Positions 26,986 to 36,225 of a stretch of 46,062 bases of DNA are shown here, piece by piece. The DNA lies in NCBI GenBank assembly GCA_945870455.1, contig CAMBSL010000012.1, positions 1 to 46,062 of the forward strand. The letters are read 5' to 3'. The notes below the pieces were generated by a model. That model did no database searches, was not told where the DNA came from, and was given only the letters and a program-made list of their open reading frames with translations. A program made the position numbers and the translations under genes. How positions within the stretch are numbered: position 1 is the first letter of the stretch; every line of letters starts with the position of its first letter. Source of the DNA: Pirellula staleyi DSM 6068. GTDB taxonomy: Bacteria > Planctomycetota > Planctomycetia > Pirellulales > Pirellulaceae.

Positions 26986-27146
26986 AATTAAAGTAAACGC
27001 TCAAAAATAAAAGTTCAACACGTCTACCAAGTTGCGTAGCGTAACATAAGACTACGTATTCCGACAAGTCCATGGAGTCAGAATAAGAACGCCAAATCTC
27101 GATCGGAACTGAGCGTTATTACCCTTTAACCCTTGACACGCAAATC

Positions 27147-27818
27147 ATGCTATTCGATGCCGTTATCTTCGATTTGGACGGAACATTGCTCGATTCTCTA
27201 GAGGACATTGCCACGGCGGCCAACCGGGTTCTCGACGATTTGGGCAAGCCAACTTACGCGATTTCCGACTACAAGTACTTGGTTGGCGACGGAGTGGCCA
27301 TGCTTTTTCAGCGGGCGCTACCGGAATGCGAAGGCCAGCCCGATGTCAAAGCAGACTGCATGCAACGCTTTGAAGTTGCCTATTCAGCAATCTGGAATAA
27401 TCGATCGAAACCCTACGCGGGTATCTTGCCGATGCTGGAATCCCTGAGTCGACAATCCCTGAATTTGTCGGTTCTGTCGAACAAACCGGAGAGTTTTACG
27501 AAAATTTGCGTCGATCATTTCTTTGGGAATGTCAGGTTTGACCACGTTTTAGGGCATTCCGAACGTTTTCCGCGTAAGCCTGACCCCTCAAGCGCTAAAT
27601 GGATAGCCAATCAACTCGGAGTCGCTAACGATCGTATCGCTTATGTGGGTGATACGAACACCGACATGAAAACTGCGATTGGAGCGGGACTTCGTGCGAT
27701 TGGAGTTACATGGGGATTTCGTCCCGAGAGCGAACTGCTCGCCAGTGGTGCGCAGATCATCTGCAACGACGTCGATCAATTGACCAATTGGTTGCTGAGC
27801 TCTCGAACGAATCCTTAA
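27147..27818 (+). CDS. gph: HAD-superfamily phosphatase, phosphoglycolate phosphatase-like
   Basis: The 223-residue protein has all HAD motifs: motif I FDLDGTLLDS with the nucleophile and acid aspartates, motif II VLSNKPE, the motif III lysine in PRKPDPSS, and motif IV YVGDTNTDMKTAIGAG. The helical cap after motif I (DIATAANRVLDDLG) is the type of Gph/PGP enzymes, which remove phosphate from 2-phosphoglycolate. Substrate is not determinable from sequence alone. It precedes the Tad genes by 48 bases on the same strand, probably without functional link. Confidence 0.88.
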   Translation: MLFDAVIFDLDGTLLDSLEDIATAANRVLDDLGKPTYAISDYKYLVGDGVAMLFQRALPECEGQPDVKADCMQRFEVAYSAIWNNRSKPYAGILPMLESLSRQSLNLSVLSNKPESFTKICVDHFFGNVRFDHVLGHSERFPRKPDPSSAKWIANQLGVANDRIAYVGDTNTDMKTAIGAGLRAIGVTWGFRPESELLASGAQIICNDVDQLTNWLLSSRTNP

Positions 27819-27866
27819 AAACGATTTTGATTCGAGTGATGGAACGAGCTCAGGACCCAATAAGTC

Positions 27867-29189
27867 ATGAAAACAGTCAATCCAAATCCGCGATCGACAG
27901 AGCAATCCAAGCAGGAAGAATTTGAAGTCATCAAACGTCGCATACACAAGCGGCTCATCGACAAGCTTGACCTTTCGCGGGTCATTGATCTCAAAGGAGA
28001 ATCGTTTCGACGCGAAATTCGTGCGGTAGTTGAGCACCTTTGCGATAGCGAAAACACGTTCCTCAACCGCTCCGAACGCGACAAGATTGTGGATGAGGTC
28101 CTCGACGAAACGCTGGGGCTCGGGCCTTTGGAGTTTTTGCTCAAGGATCCGTCCATCAGTGATATCTTAATCAACGGCCCAAAAAACATCTTCGTTGAGC
28201 GAAGTGGTCAACTGGTGAAGACCAACGTTGAATTTCGCGACAATGCGCACTTGATGCAAATCATCGATCGAATTGTGTCCAAGGTTGGGCGGCGTGTGGA
28301 TGAAACCTGCCCAATGGTGGACGCTCGGTTGGAAGATGGTTCTCGGGTCAATGCGATCATTCCTCCGTTGGCTCTCGATGGAGCATGCGTTTCCATTCGA
28401 CGATTCGGTTCGAATCCGCTCAAGCTAGAAGGGCTCCTCAACTATAAGTCGTTCACGCCCGAAATGGTGATGCTACTTGAGGGCTGCATTAAAGCGAGGC
28501 TCAATATCGTCATCAGTGGTGGAACAGGCTCAGGCAAGACAACACTGCTCAACACTTTGAGCAGTTTCATTCAAAATGATCAGCGAATCGTTACGATCGA
28601 AGACGCAGCCGAGTTGCAGTTGCAGCAAGAGCACGTTGTAAGACTCGAAACACGGCCTTCGAACATTGAAGGAACGGGTGCCATTTCTGCGACGGATTTA
28701 GTTCGCAATGCGTTGCGAATGCGACCCGAACGGATCATCATCGGTGAGTGCCGGGGAGGTGAAACGCTTGACATGTTGCAAGCCATGAATACCGGGCACG
28801 ATGGTTCGATGACGACCGTCCACTCCAACTCGCCTCGCGATGCGATCGCTCGGCTTGAAACGCTGGTCATGATGGCGGGATACGACCTGCCTGTGAAAGC
28901 GATTCGGCAGCAGATTTCGGGTGCGGTCGATGTCATCATTCAGACCAATCGATTGCAGGGAGGACCTCGACGCGTCTTGAACATCACGGAAGTGCAAGGC
29001 ATGGAACAAGACACGGTCATTTTGCAGGACATTTATCGTTTTATTCAAGATGGGGTCGGAGACGACGGGAAAGCACACGGCTATTTCGAATCAACCGGAG
29101 TGCGACCTTCCTTTATGCCGAGGTTGGAGTCGGCCGGCATCAGGTTGCCAGCCAGCGCTTTCCGCCAGCGGATTATGATGCGAGCCTAA
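27867..29189 (+). CDS. cpaF: Tad/Flp pilus secretion ATPase (CpaF/TadA family)
   Basis: This cytoplasmic hexameric ATPase powers assembly of Flp/Tad pili or type II-like secretion. After a helical N-terminal region it shows GLGPLEFLLKDPSISDILING (85-104), Walker A GGTGSGKTT (218-226), the Asp box TIEDAAELQL, Walker B RIIIGECRGGE (289-299) and the His box TGHDGSMTTVHSNSP. All are intact in 440 residues. tadB starts 5 bases after its stop. AGGA upstream of the ATG is an acceptable ribosome binding site. Confidence 0.95.
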   Translation: MKTVNPNPRSTEQSKQEEFEVIKRRIHKRLIDKLDLSRVIDLKGESFRREIRAVVEHLCDSENTFLNRSERDKIVDEVLDETLGLGPLEFLLKDPSISDILINGPKNIFVERSGQLVKTNVEFRDNAHLMQIIDRIVSKVGRRVDETCPMVDARLEDGSRVNAIIPPLALDGACVSIRRFGSNPLKLEGLLNYKSFTPEMVMLLEGCIKARLNIVISGGTGSGKTTLLNTLSSFIQNDQRIVTIEDAAELQLQQEHVVRLETRPSNIEGTGAISATDLVRNALRMRPERIIIGECRGGETLDMLQAMNTGHDGSMTTVHSNSPRDAIARLETLVMMAGYDLPVKAIRQQISGAVDVIIQTNRLQGGPRRVLNITEVQGMEQDTVILQDIYRFIQDGVGDDGKAHGYFESTGVRPSFMPRLESAGIRLPASAFRQRIMMRA

Positions 29190-29194
29190 CCAAC

Positions 29195-30160
29195 ATGATA
29201 GTACTAATCATCGCGGCCTCGGCGGGACTATGCGTTGCTGCCGTCGTAGGCTTAGTTGCAACCATGGTGCGAGGAGATGAAGCGTCGGTCGCCGAAGATC
29301 GTTTGTCCACTTTGACCGACATGGGACGCCGTGATTTGGTGGGCAAAGCGGACGATGTGCTTATGTTGCGCAATTCAACTGAAGGAACAACGAATTTCCT
29401 AGAGGACTGGATGGCCCGCAAGTTCAACATGAACGTTGCACTTGAACAGGCGGACATAAAGCTTCCTCTGAGCAAGTTTGGACTAATGTGCGTGGGGTTG
29501 GCGGGCACTGGCGCAGCCGCTGGTTTGTTCGCACCCATGCCATACCTGACCGCACCGTTGGCCGGGGTGTCGTTGTTTTTCTTGCCGTTCTTATGGGTTC
29601 TCATGAAACGGAAAGAAAGGATCAATAAATTCAACGCCCAATTGCCCGAGGCGCTTGAAATGCTGAGTCGATCCCTTCGCGCAGGACACTCGCTAGGCGC
29701 GGGTTTTGGATTGATTTCAGATGAGATGCAGGACCCTTTGGCCCGCGAGTTCGGGCGTTGCTTCGATGAGCAGAATTTAGGTGTTCCGCTGGAAAAATCG
29801 ATCGAAGCAATGACACTTCGCATCCCAAATCTTGACTTGCGTTTCTTTGCAACGGCGGTGAGTCTCCAGCGTCAAACGGGCGGTGACCTAGCGGAGATTT
29901 TGGATAAAATCGGCCGTCTTGTTCGTGCTCGCTATCGACTCGCTGGACAGATCCAAGCGCTCACGGGTGAAGGGCGATTGTCGGGTATCGTTCTCCTCGC
30001 CCTGCCGCCAGGACTGTTCATCATGATGCTCGTCTTGAACAAAGAGTATGTCATGAAACTCTTTACCGACCCGATGGGGCAATGGATGCTCGGTGGTGCC
30101 ATCGTAATGCAATTGCTTGGTGCACTCGTCATCAAAAAAATTATCGACATCAAGGTTTGA
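29195..30160 (+). CDS. tadB: Tad inner-membrane platform protein TadB (T2SSF domain)
   Basis: TadB pairs with TadC as the inner-membrane platform on which CpaF acts. The 321 residues comprise an N-terminal membrane helix (VLIIAASAGLCVAAVVGLV), a central pair of helices (~100-145) and a T2SSF domain beginning LPEALEMLSRSLRAGHSLG (~150), with RQTGGDLAEILDKIG and RARYRLAGQIQALTGEGR before two C-terminal helices. The protein looks full length and follows cpaF by five bases. Confidence 0.93.
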   Translation: MIVLIIAASAGLCVAAVVGLVATMVRGDEASVAEDRLSTLTDMGRRDLVGKADDVLMLRNSTEGTTNFLEDWMARKFNMNVALEQADIKLPLSKFGLMCVGLAGTGAAAGLFAPMPYLTAPLAGVSLFFLPFLWVLMKRKERINKFNAQLPEALEMLSRSLRAGHSLGAGFGLISDEMQDPLAREFGRCFDEQNLGVPLEKSIEAMTLRIPNLDLRFFATAVSLQRQTGGDLAEILDKIGRLVRARYRLAGQIQALTGEGRLSGIVLLALPPGLFIMMLVLNKEYVMKLFTDPMGQWMLGGAIVMQLLGALVIKKIIDIKV

Positions 30161-30215
30161 ACGCGAGTCGTACACCACTTGGCGTTTGCAAGCTACAAAG
30201 GTAGGAATAAAAATC

Positions 30216-31193
30216 ATGTTGATTCTTGCTGCTATTAGTACCAGCGCGCTAAGTGTGCTTATGATTGTGAGCATTTTTTTGGCTGCTGGCTCGCTCGCTT
30301 GGTTTGCAATGGACTTTTTCGGCAAAGATGCGCAAGGTGCGGCTGAAGACCGATTGGACATGCTCAACCTCTCCATGCGAAAGGAAGCTGGTGTTAAACG
30401 GACGAACGTTGAAAAGCTAACGAAGGCGTTGGAGCAAGCTTCGCCAGCCATTTCCAAACATATGGTGGCAAAGACCGAAGCAGAGCGCAATAAGTTGAAA
30501 ATGCGATTGACCGAAGCAGGATTTCGATTTGATTCAGCGACGGCGGTCTTTCTCACTATCAAGGTGTTCGCGGGGTTGGGGGGGCTCGTACTGGGTGGCG
30601 GAATTACCGCGCTTACGATGGGATTTGGGAACGCAGTCCTCTTGCGGGCCGTCATCGGAGGCGGGATCGCCTTCTTCCTGCCGGAGTTGATCCTCGATTT
30701 GTTGAGGAGTAGGAGAAAGAAGCAAATTACCCTCGGACTTCCGGATGCCCTGGACCTATTGGTCGTGAGCGTCGAATCAGGACTCGGACTTGATCTAGGT
30801 ATTCGGAAGGTGGCAGAGGAAATGCGCTCGTCCTACCGAATACTTTCCGATGAACTTCAGCTCTGTACTTTGCAGTTGCAAATGGGCCGTATTCGTGCCA
30901 GCGTACTTCAAGAACTCGGCAGCCGTACGGGTGTTGATGACTTGCGATCACTGGCCTCGCTATTGATTCAAGCCGAGAAATTCGGTTCAGGAGTTGCTCA
31001 AGCTTTAAGAGTACAAAGCGAGTCGATGCGGATCAAACGACATCAGATTGCCGAAGAGAAGGCAGCCAAGACTGCTGTCAAGCTCATTTTCCCTCTCGTC
31101 ATCTTCATTTTCCCAGGAGTCTTCGTGGTTCTGGTCGGGCCAGCCGCCATTCAGATGGCCCGGGAAATGTTTCCAGCCATGCAGGGAAAGTAG
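30216..31193 (+). CDS. tadC: Tad inner-membrane platform protein TadC (T2SSF domain)
   Basis: The start at 30216 is preceded by AGGAA, while the track start at 30117 lies inside tadB. From there 325 residues follow with the same architecture: an N-terminal helix, a helix pair (~100-150), and a T2SSF domain starting LPDALDLLVVSVESGLGLD with QAEKFGSGVAQALRVQSESMR and a final hydrophobic segment (VKLIFPLVIFIFPGVFVVLVGP). The three-gene set stops here; no pilin, prepilin peptidase, secretin or CpaB/E is in the window. Confidence 0.93.
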   Translation: MLILAAISTSALSVLMIVSIFLAAGSLAWFAMDFFGKDAQGAAEDRLDMLNLSMRKEAGVKRTNVEKLTKALEQASPAISKHMVAKTEAERNKLKMRLTEAGFRFDSATAVFLTIKVFAGLGGLVLGGGITALTMGFGNAVLLRAVIGGGIAFFLPELILDLLRSRRKKQITLGLPDALDLLVVSVESGLGLDLGIRKVAEEMRSSYRILSDELQLCTLQLQMGRIRASVLQELGSRTGVDDLRSLASLLIQAEKFGSGVAQALRVQSESMRIKRHQIAEEKAAKTAVKLIFPLVIFIFPGVFVVLVGPAAIQMAREMFPAMQGK

Positions 31194-31326
31194 AGATGGC
31201 TATCCACCTAGCTTTCACGCCGTTAATTTCGTGTTTATGCGGACTTATTGCGTTGACCCGTTAGGCGTAGGCATCGCGCAGACGTCTTTGGTCTATCGGA
31301 ATGCCAATGGAGCCACAACACGACCG

Positions 31327-31366
31327 GCCTCAGACGACATCATCCTGCCTCAAACGACATCATCCA
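31327..31366. repeat. 20-bp tandem duplication
   Basis: GCCTCAGACGACATCATCCT is followed directly by GCCTCAAACGACATCATCCA (18 of 20 identical). The second copy contains the stop and last codons of the minus-strand gene at 31350, so the duplication straddles that gene's end. The rest of 31194-31349 shows nothing else. Confidence 0.85.
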
Positions 31367-31676
31367 ATTTGTCCTTCAACTGTTGATGTAATGCTTGGAT
31401 GGCTTTTTTCAGTTGGTGCCATTGAATAAACGCCATGTGGGTATCGATCTGTTCACAGTCATTGCGATCGAAGCCTCGTTCGCTAATGCGAATTGCATCG
31501 TCCAGTGCAAACATTCCAACATCGGCAATTTCTTGTTCGCATACGGATTCGCAGACCTCTGCCTTTCCGTCAACTTGGAGCATAACGAGATTAACGGCCC
31601 AAACAGCGGCACATTCGGAATCATAGCAATCGACAATTCCACGAACCGAACCACTTTGAACATAGAACTTGGCCAT
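31350..31676 (-). CDS. small conserved hypothetical protein
   Basis: The 108-residue product opens MAKFYVQSGSVRGIVDCYDS, then AAVWAVNLVMLQVDGKAEV, a pattern I recall from small planctomycete proteins (KFxVQSG ... AAxWA). No signal peptide, membrane span or catalytic motif is seen. The C-terminal 40 residues are probably helical (MAFIQWHQLKKAIQALHQQL). The final LDDVV residues come from the 20-bp duplication. It lies alone between tadC and the envelope operon on the opposite strand. Confidence 0.65.
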   Translation of the reverse strand: MAKFYVQSGSVRGIVDCYDSECAAVWAVNLVMLQVDGKAEVCESVCEQEIADVGMFALDDAIRISERGFDRNDCEQIDTHMAFIQWHQLKKAIQALHQQLKDKLDDVV

Positions 31677-31732
31677 TTAATGCTTATCCCTTTGGAAACT
31701 CGGAAGCAATTTGAAAGGTGACAAAGCACACA

Positions 31733-31770
31733 ACCACTTGCGTCTGCCTGATATCGTGCGAGCAAGTGGT
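31733..31770. repeat. inverted repeat in the 31.7-32.0 kb gap
   Basis: ACCACTTGC (31733-31741) and GCAAGTGGT (31762-31770) form a perfect 9-bp stem with a 20-base loop. A TTGACA lies 35 bases further on (31805-31810) but no matching -10 box is seen at the right spacing. The gap 31677-32000 separates two divergent genes and should contain both promoters. Confidence 0.5.
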
Positions 31771-32000
31771 CGTTGCTTAGACAATCGAGTTATCGCCGAC
31801 CGCGTTGACACGACCGGTCACATCGAACGCTGTTTTCGAATAGTCGGGCGAATTTTTCGGGGAAAACACCAGTTCCTTCGGTAAGAAGTGCATTGCATTG
31901 TTGAGTTTCTTCTGCCGTGGCCCGTATACTAGAGGTGCTTCGCGTCGCCTATCGAGTGCCGCCTGTTTCCAATCTTTCGGAACTTGGATTTACCAACGCA

Positions 32001-35000
32001 ATGAGTATGACCCAGCCCAAGCAAAAGATCGCCATTCCTGATTCGCTCGTCAGGCAGTTGCACGACTTTCGCGTCCAAGTCTGGACGATCAAGATGCTAG
32101 AAGCATTTGGAATCGCATGCCTTTCCGTTTTTTTTGGTTTTCTGGCCGTGTTTGCTTTGGATCGTTTGTACGATTCGCCAGCATGGATCCGTGCCGCTGT
32201 TCTATTGCTTGCGACTGCTGGAGTCGCTTCGATTCCCGTATGGTTTCAAAGATGGGTGATTCGAATCCGGTCCGCCGAATCGGTTGCAAAACTGCTTGGT
32301 AAGCGAATGCCGGCAGTCGGTGACTCATTGCTTGGCGCGATCGAGCTTTCCCATAGCGATTCGGAACAATCTCGCTCGCCCGCCTTGTGCCAAGCTGCAT
32401 TGCAACAAGTAGCGAATGATTCCGCCAAAAGGAATCTATTGGACGCAACACCGAGTTCTCAGCATCGTACATACGGTTCGCTTGCCGCTATGGGACTGGC
32501 GGTCGCAATGGGACTGTGGATCATGTACCCGGCAGCGGCCTCCAACGCTTGGGCGAGATTCGCTGCTCCACTCTCCAATGTGCAGCGTTTTACATTCGCC
32601 GCTCTCGATTCCGTTCCATCGAAGGTTATCGTGCCACACGGTGAAACATTCCCAATCTCAGTTAAGCTCTCTGAGGATTCCGAGTGGTCGCCTAGCAAAG
32701 CGTCCGCCACAATCGGTAAGCAGACTCAGTTAGAGAGCCAATTGATCAATCGCTCGTACGAATTTGAATTACCACCACAAATCAACTCGGGCACACTCTT
32801 GCTCTCCATCGGAGATGCATCGCCGAGTATTCATATCGAGCCAAAGCTTCGGCCGGAACTGGAAAGCATTGTTGCTAATATCAAGCTTCCCCATTATTTG
32901 AATCGTCCAGAGGCCATCAGCAAAGATGTTCGAGGCGGCGGTCTATCGGTCGTGAGAGGCTCCGAAATCGGTTTTGACGCGACCGCCACGAGTGCCCTGG
33001 CTTCCGCGTCCATCGGACAGACTGCTCTAACGGTCACAGAACGGACGTTTCGCCCCGACGCAGGGCTGATCGAAGAATCCAACAAATTCGAATTGCAGTG
33101 GACGGACACCGATGGACTTTCCGCCAAGTCCCCATTCTCAATCAATGTTTCGGTACGCGACGACGAAGCCCCATCGGTGTTCTGTGATGGACTTCCTCGA
33201 TCCCGCGTATTGTTGGATTCAGAGCAGATCCAGTTCACGGTTCGCTCCCTCGATGATTTTGGTGTGAAGCACGTTGGGATGGAATGGAAGACCGCAGAAG
33301 GATTTCAGTCGAGCAAACCTCTGACTGGAGAATCGATGCTGGCGGCTGGCCACGCCAATGCGGAGTCACTCGATGCAATGGCTACATTCCAAGCGACATC
33401 TCTAAAAATCCCTCCTCAACCACTCGAAGTTCGGATGTTCGTCGAAGACTACTTCCCCGATCGCGGTCGAGTCTATTCGTCCCCCCATTTGCTCTATGTT
33501 CTTAATCCGGATGAACACGCGCATTGGATCCTTGACCAAATGAGCAAGTGGCAACGCGAGTCGCTGGAAGTTCGGGACCGCGAACTGCAACTGCTGGCCA
33601 CCAACAAGAAAATCCGCGATCTGCCCGAGGAGGAGCTCGACCAAGACGACACACGTCGCAAAATCGAGCAACAAGCTTCCGCCGAGCAAGCCAACGGACG
33701 CCGCCTGAACAACTTGACGGGTCGCGGAGAAGATTTGCTGCGCCAAGCGGCGAGGAACTCAGAGATCGGTGTCGGGCATCTTGAGAAGTGGGCTGAGGTT
33801 CAGCAAATTCTAAAAGACATCGCAGCCAATCGCATGCCCAATGTGGCGGATTTGCTCAAGCAAGCCAAAGAAGAAAAGAGACTTGCCAAAGCGAGCTCAA
33901 GTAATAGCGAAAAATCAGGTCCCATAGCTGGCGTAAACAAAGACAATCGAAGCAACCCGTCAGCTGCCGATCCAGAAGCCACCCCAACGCCTCCGGGCCC
34001 GGTGGTACCCATGATTGCGGATCGAGAATCCTCGCAACAACCGCCGATCGAGTCCGATGATCCTCAACAAAAGTCGAAAAACGGCCCCCCACCCGCGCTG
34101 CGTTTGCCAACGACCACCGTGATGGGTAAACCTCAACCAAAAAAACCGGGCGAAGAGGAAAACGAGACGGACAGTAAAATCGAACAGGCTGTTCGCAAAC
34201 AAGAAGAGCTGTTGGCAGAGTTCGACAAAATCGCCGACGAGCTCAACAAACTGATGGCGAATCTCGAAGGTAGCACTTTGGTGAAGCGACTCAAAGCAGC
34301 ATCACGCGAGCAAATCCAGATTGCGGATGCAACCTCAACGGAAATCGATAATGCATTTGGATCAAGGCTTCAGCGGCTCAAGCAAGATCAGCAAAAACGG
34401 ATCGAGCAACTCAAGGGTCGCGAAGAAAACGCCCTTAACACCGTCAGTGTGATCATCGATGATTTGGAAGCTTTTCATCAACGTCGTCCTCTAGTGAAGT
34501 TTCAAAGTGTTCTCGATGAAATGAAAGCAGAAGATGTCCTCGGGGGAATTCGCGTTTTGTCAGACCGCATCCTTGAATCGCAGGGGCTCGCCATCGCCGA
34601 GGCTGAATACTGGTCTGATACCATGGACCGCTGGGCTGAAGACCTCGTCGATCCAGCCTGCAAAGGTGAGTGCAAAGGGAGCAAATCCAAAAGTTCACTC
34701 CCCCCGTCGATCATCCTCGAAGTCATGCAGATTCTTGAAGCGGAAATCAATCTTCGCGACCGAACTCGCGTTGCAGAGCAATCCAAGGCGGTTTCCGAGA
34801 AAGCGAAGTATCTTGAATCTGCCTCCGAACTCGCCGCAAATCAAATGGATCTGGAGGAGCGAATCGCCATCGTGCGGACCAAAATATTGGAGCTACCGGA
34901 TGCGCAAGCTGAGTTTGCAAAAGAGATTGAGTTGATGCAGCAAGTGGACTTGGTCATGATTGATGCGGCAAAAATATTGGAACGACCCGAGACGGGCAAG

Positions 35001-35285
35001 CTGGCCATTGCAGCCGAGACAGAAGCGATCGAACTACTGCTGAAAAGCAAACGTATCAATCCAAAGAGCGGTGGAGGTGGCGGTGCCAGTCCCGGTGGCG
35101 GCGGTGGCGGGGATACGCAGGATGCAGCTATTGCCATGTTGGGACCTGGGATCAACGAGAAAGAAGCTCGCGAGGACCATGGCGTCCAACAGGCGACGGG
35201 CTCGTCGGGAACCAGTTTTCCAGAAGAATACCGACAGGGTCTGGACGAATACTTCCAAAGACTCGAACGCAAATCACTGCCTTAA
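32001..35285 (+). CDS. large membrane-anchored coiled-coil protein (DUF4175-like architecture)
   Basis: From the ATG at 32001 the protein has 1094 residues; the track start (GTG, 31917) adds 28 non-conserved residues. Three membrane helices lie near the N-terminus (~31-54, 62-82, 158-176). A beta-rich region (~190-520; VPSKVIVPHGETFPISVKL, VSVRDDEAPSVFCDG) precedes a long charged helical and coiled-coil stretch (~530-1035) interrupted by a Pro/Ser/Lys-rich linker (~630-720). A poly-Gly segment (SGGGGGASPGGGGGG) and the C-terminal FPEEYRQGLDEYFQRLER follow. This layout resembles DUF4175-type planctomycete and proteobacterial envelope proteins; the family name is tentative. It heads a five-gene run and no enzyme motif is seen. 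Confidence 0.78.
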   Translation: MSMTQPKQKIAIPDSLVRQLHDFRVQVWTIKMLEAFGIACLSVFFGFLAVFALDRLYDSPAWIRAAVLLLATAGVASIPVWFQRWVIRIRSAESVAKLLGKRMPAVGDSLLGAIELSHSDSEQSRSPALCQAALQQVANDSAKRNLLDATPSSQHRTYGSLAAMGLAVAMGLWIMYPAAASNAWARFAAPLSNVQRFTFAALDSVPSKVIVPHGETFPISVKLSEDSEWSPSKASATIGKQTQLESQLINRSYEFELPPQINSGTLLLSIGDASPSIHIEPKLRPELESIVANIKLPHYLNRPEAISKDVRGGGLSVVRGSEIGFDATATSALASASIGQTALTVTERTFRPDAGLIEESNKFELQWTDTDGLSAKSPFSINVSVRDDEAPSVFCDGLPRSRVLLDSEQIQFTVRSLDDFGVKHVGMEWKTAEGFQSSKPLTGESMLAAGHANAESLDAMATFQATSLKIPPQPLEVRMFVEDYFPDRGRVYSSPHLLYVLNPDEHAHWILDQMSKWQRESLEVRDRELQLLATNKKIRDLPEEELDQDDTRRKIEQQASAEQANGRRLNNLTGRGEDLLRQAARNSEIGVGHLEKWAEVQQILKDIAANRMPNVADLLKQAKEEKRLAKASSSNSEKSGPIAGVNKDNRSNPSAADPEATPTPPGPVVPMIADRESSQQPPIESDDPQQKSKNGPPPALRLPTTTVMGKPQPKKPGEEENETDSKIEQAVRKQEELLAEFDKIADELNKLMANLEGSTLVKRLKAASREQIQIADATSTEIDNAFGSRLQRLKQDQQKRIEQLKGREENALNTVSVIIDDLEAFHQRRPLVKFQSVLDEMKAEDVLGGIRVLSDRILESQGLAIAEAEYWSDTMDRWAEDLVDPACKGECKGSKSKSSLPPSIILEVMQILEAEINLRDRTRVAEQSKAVSEKAKYLESASELAANQMDLEERIAIVRTKILELPDAQAEFAKEIELMQQVDLVMIDAAKILERPETGKLAIAAETEAIELLLKSKRINPKSGGGGGASPGGGGGGDTQDAAIAMLGPGINEKEAREDHGVQQATGSSGTSFPEEYRQGLDEYFQRLERKSLP

Positions 35286-35295
35286 GACTCTCAAA

Positions 35296-36225
35296 ATGCA
35301 TCCGTGTGTATTCAATCGATTGGCGATGGCCGCCCTCTTTTCATTTTGTTTCTTCGAGCCTAACGAAACTCATGCGCAGGGAGAGTTGTTGCTAGGCCAA
35401 GAAGTTCGAGTGCAAATCAATGGCGTGGAAGTCAATGCCGCAAACGGCCAGGTGTTAAAAGGTTTGCGGATGCAAGCGGCCGACAAAGTCGTTGTACCTG
35501 TGATGCCTCCGGACGCTGAGCTATCCAAGCGGCAGTTATTTATGTTGATGCGTGGGCTAATCCAAAACGAACTCTCCGTCGTGGATTCCGTCTGTCAACT
35601 CAATAATAAGCAACGGCAAGCCATTGTCGACCTAGCGGAGCAGGAATGGACTGTTAAGACCAGCGCTGCGGTTTTGAAATGCCTACAGCAGCATGTTTTC
35701 GGAACCACCGATCTCGACAGTTTGGCCGAACGAACCGTCAGGAGTTGGCTGGTGACATCTGTATCCACCGAATCCGTAGCCAACTACGACCAAGAATTAG
35801 CAGATCGTATGGAGTACAGGAAGCACGCTTTGATCAGCGTGATGCTCGACTCGTTGGTCGTAAAACTCAACTTAAGTTCGACCCAGATGGAACAAATTGA
35901 AGCGATCCTAGACGAAAAATGGAGAGACCGTTGGTTTCGTTCTCTCGAAGCGACCTTTAGCAATGTGTCTTTGTTCCCCGAAATTAAGCCCTCGTGGATT
36001 TCATCCATTCTCACAGATGCACAGCAAGCCGCCCTCGTCACACGCGAGTCACAACAGTTTTTTGGTTCGCACCAAGTCACACAAGATTCGCCAAGCTTGG
36101 CTCTCGACGCCCGATTCGTCATTGGATCGATCGCAAGCTCGAATGCAATAGCGTTGGCGATGGGAAGCAAAAAAGAAGACAAAGCCTCAAAGAGCGAGGA
36201 ACAAAATGATGCGACAAAGCGTTAG
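35296..36225 (+). CDS. secreted helical protein, first of a related pair
   Basis: The ATG at 35296 follows the preceding stop by 10 bases; the track start at 35071 lies inside that gene. The first ~27 residues (FNRLAMAALFSFCFF...THAQ) form a signal peptide. After a short beta segment (VRVQINGVEVNAANGQVL) the 309-residue protein is mostly helical, with VDSVCQLNNKQRQAIVDLAE, LVVKLNLSSTQMEQIEAIL and ILTDAQQAAL. These repeat the C-x-L-[TN]-x-x-Q-[RQ] pattern of planctomycete secreted helical proteins. It overlaps the next gene by 20 bases, implying coupling. Function unknown. Confidence 0.8.
   Translation: MHPCVFNRLAMAALFSFCFFEPNETHAQGELLLGQEVRVQINGVEVNAANGQVLKGLRMQAADKVVVPVMPPDAELSKRQLFMLMRGLIQNELSVVDSVCQLNNKQRQAIVDLAEQEWTVKTSAAVLKCLQQHVFGTTDLDSLAERTVRSWLVTSVSTESVANYDQELADRMEYRKHALISVMLDSLVVKLNLSSTQMEQIEAILDEKWRDRWFRSLEATFSNVSLFPEIKPSWISSILTDAQQAALVTRESQQFFGSHQVTQDSPSLALDARFVIGSIASSNAIALAMGSKKEDKASKSEEQNDATKR

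Noticed and set aside
34841-35272. Minus-strand 143-residue ORF with poly-Pro
   Set aside because: It is the antisense reading of the poly-Gly region of the coiled-coil protein.
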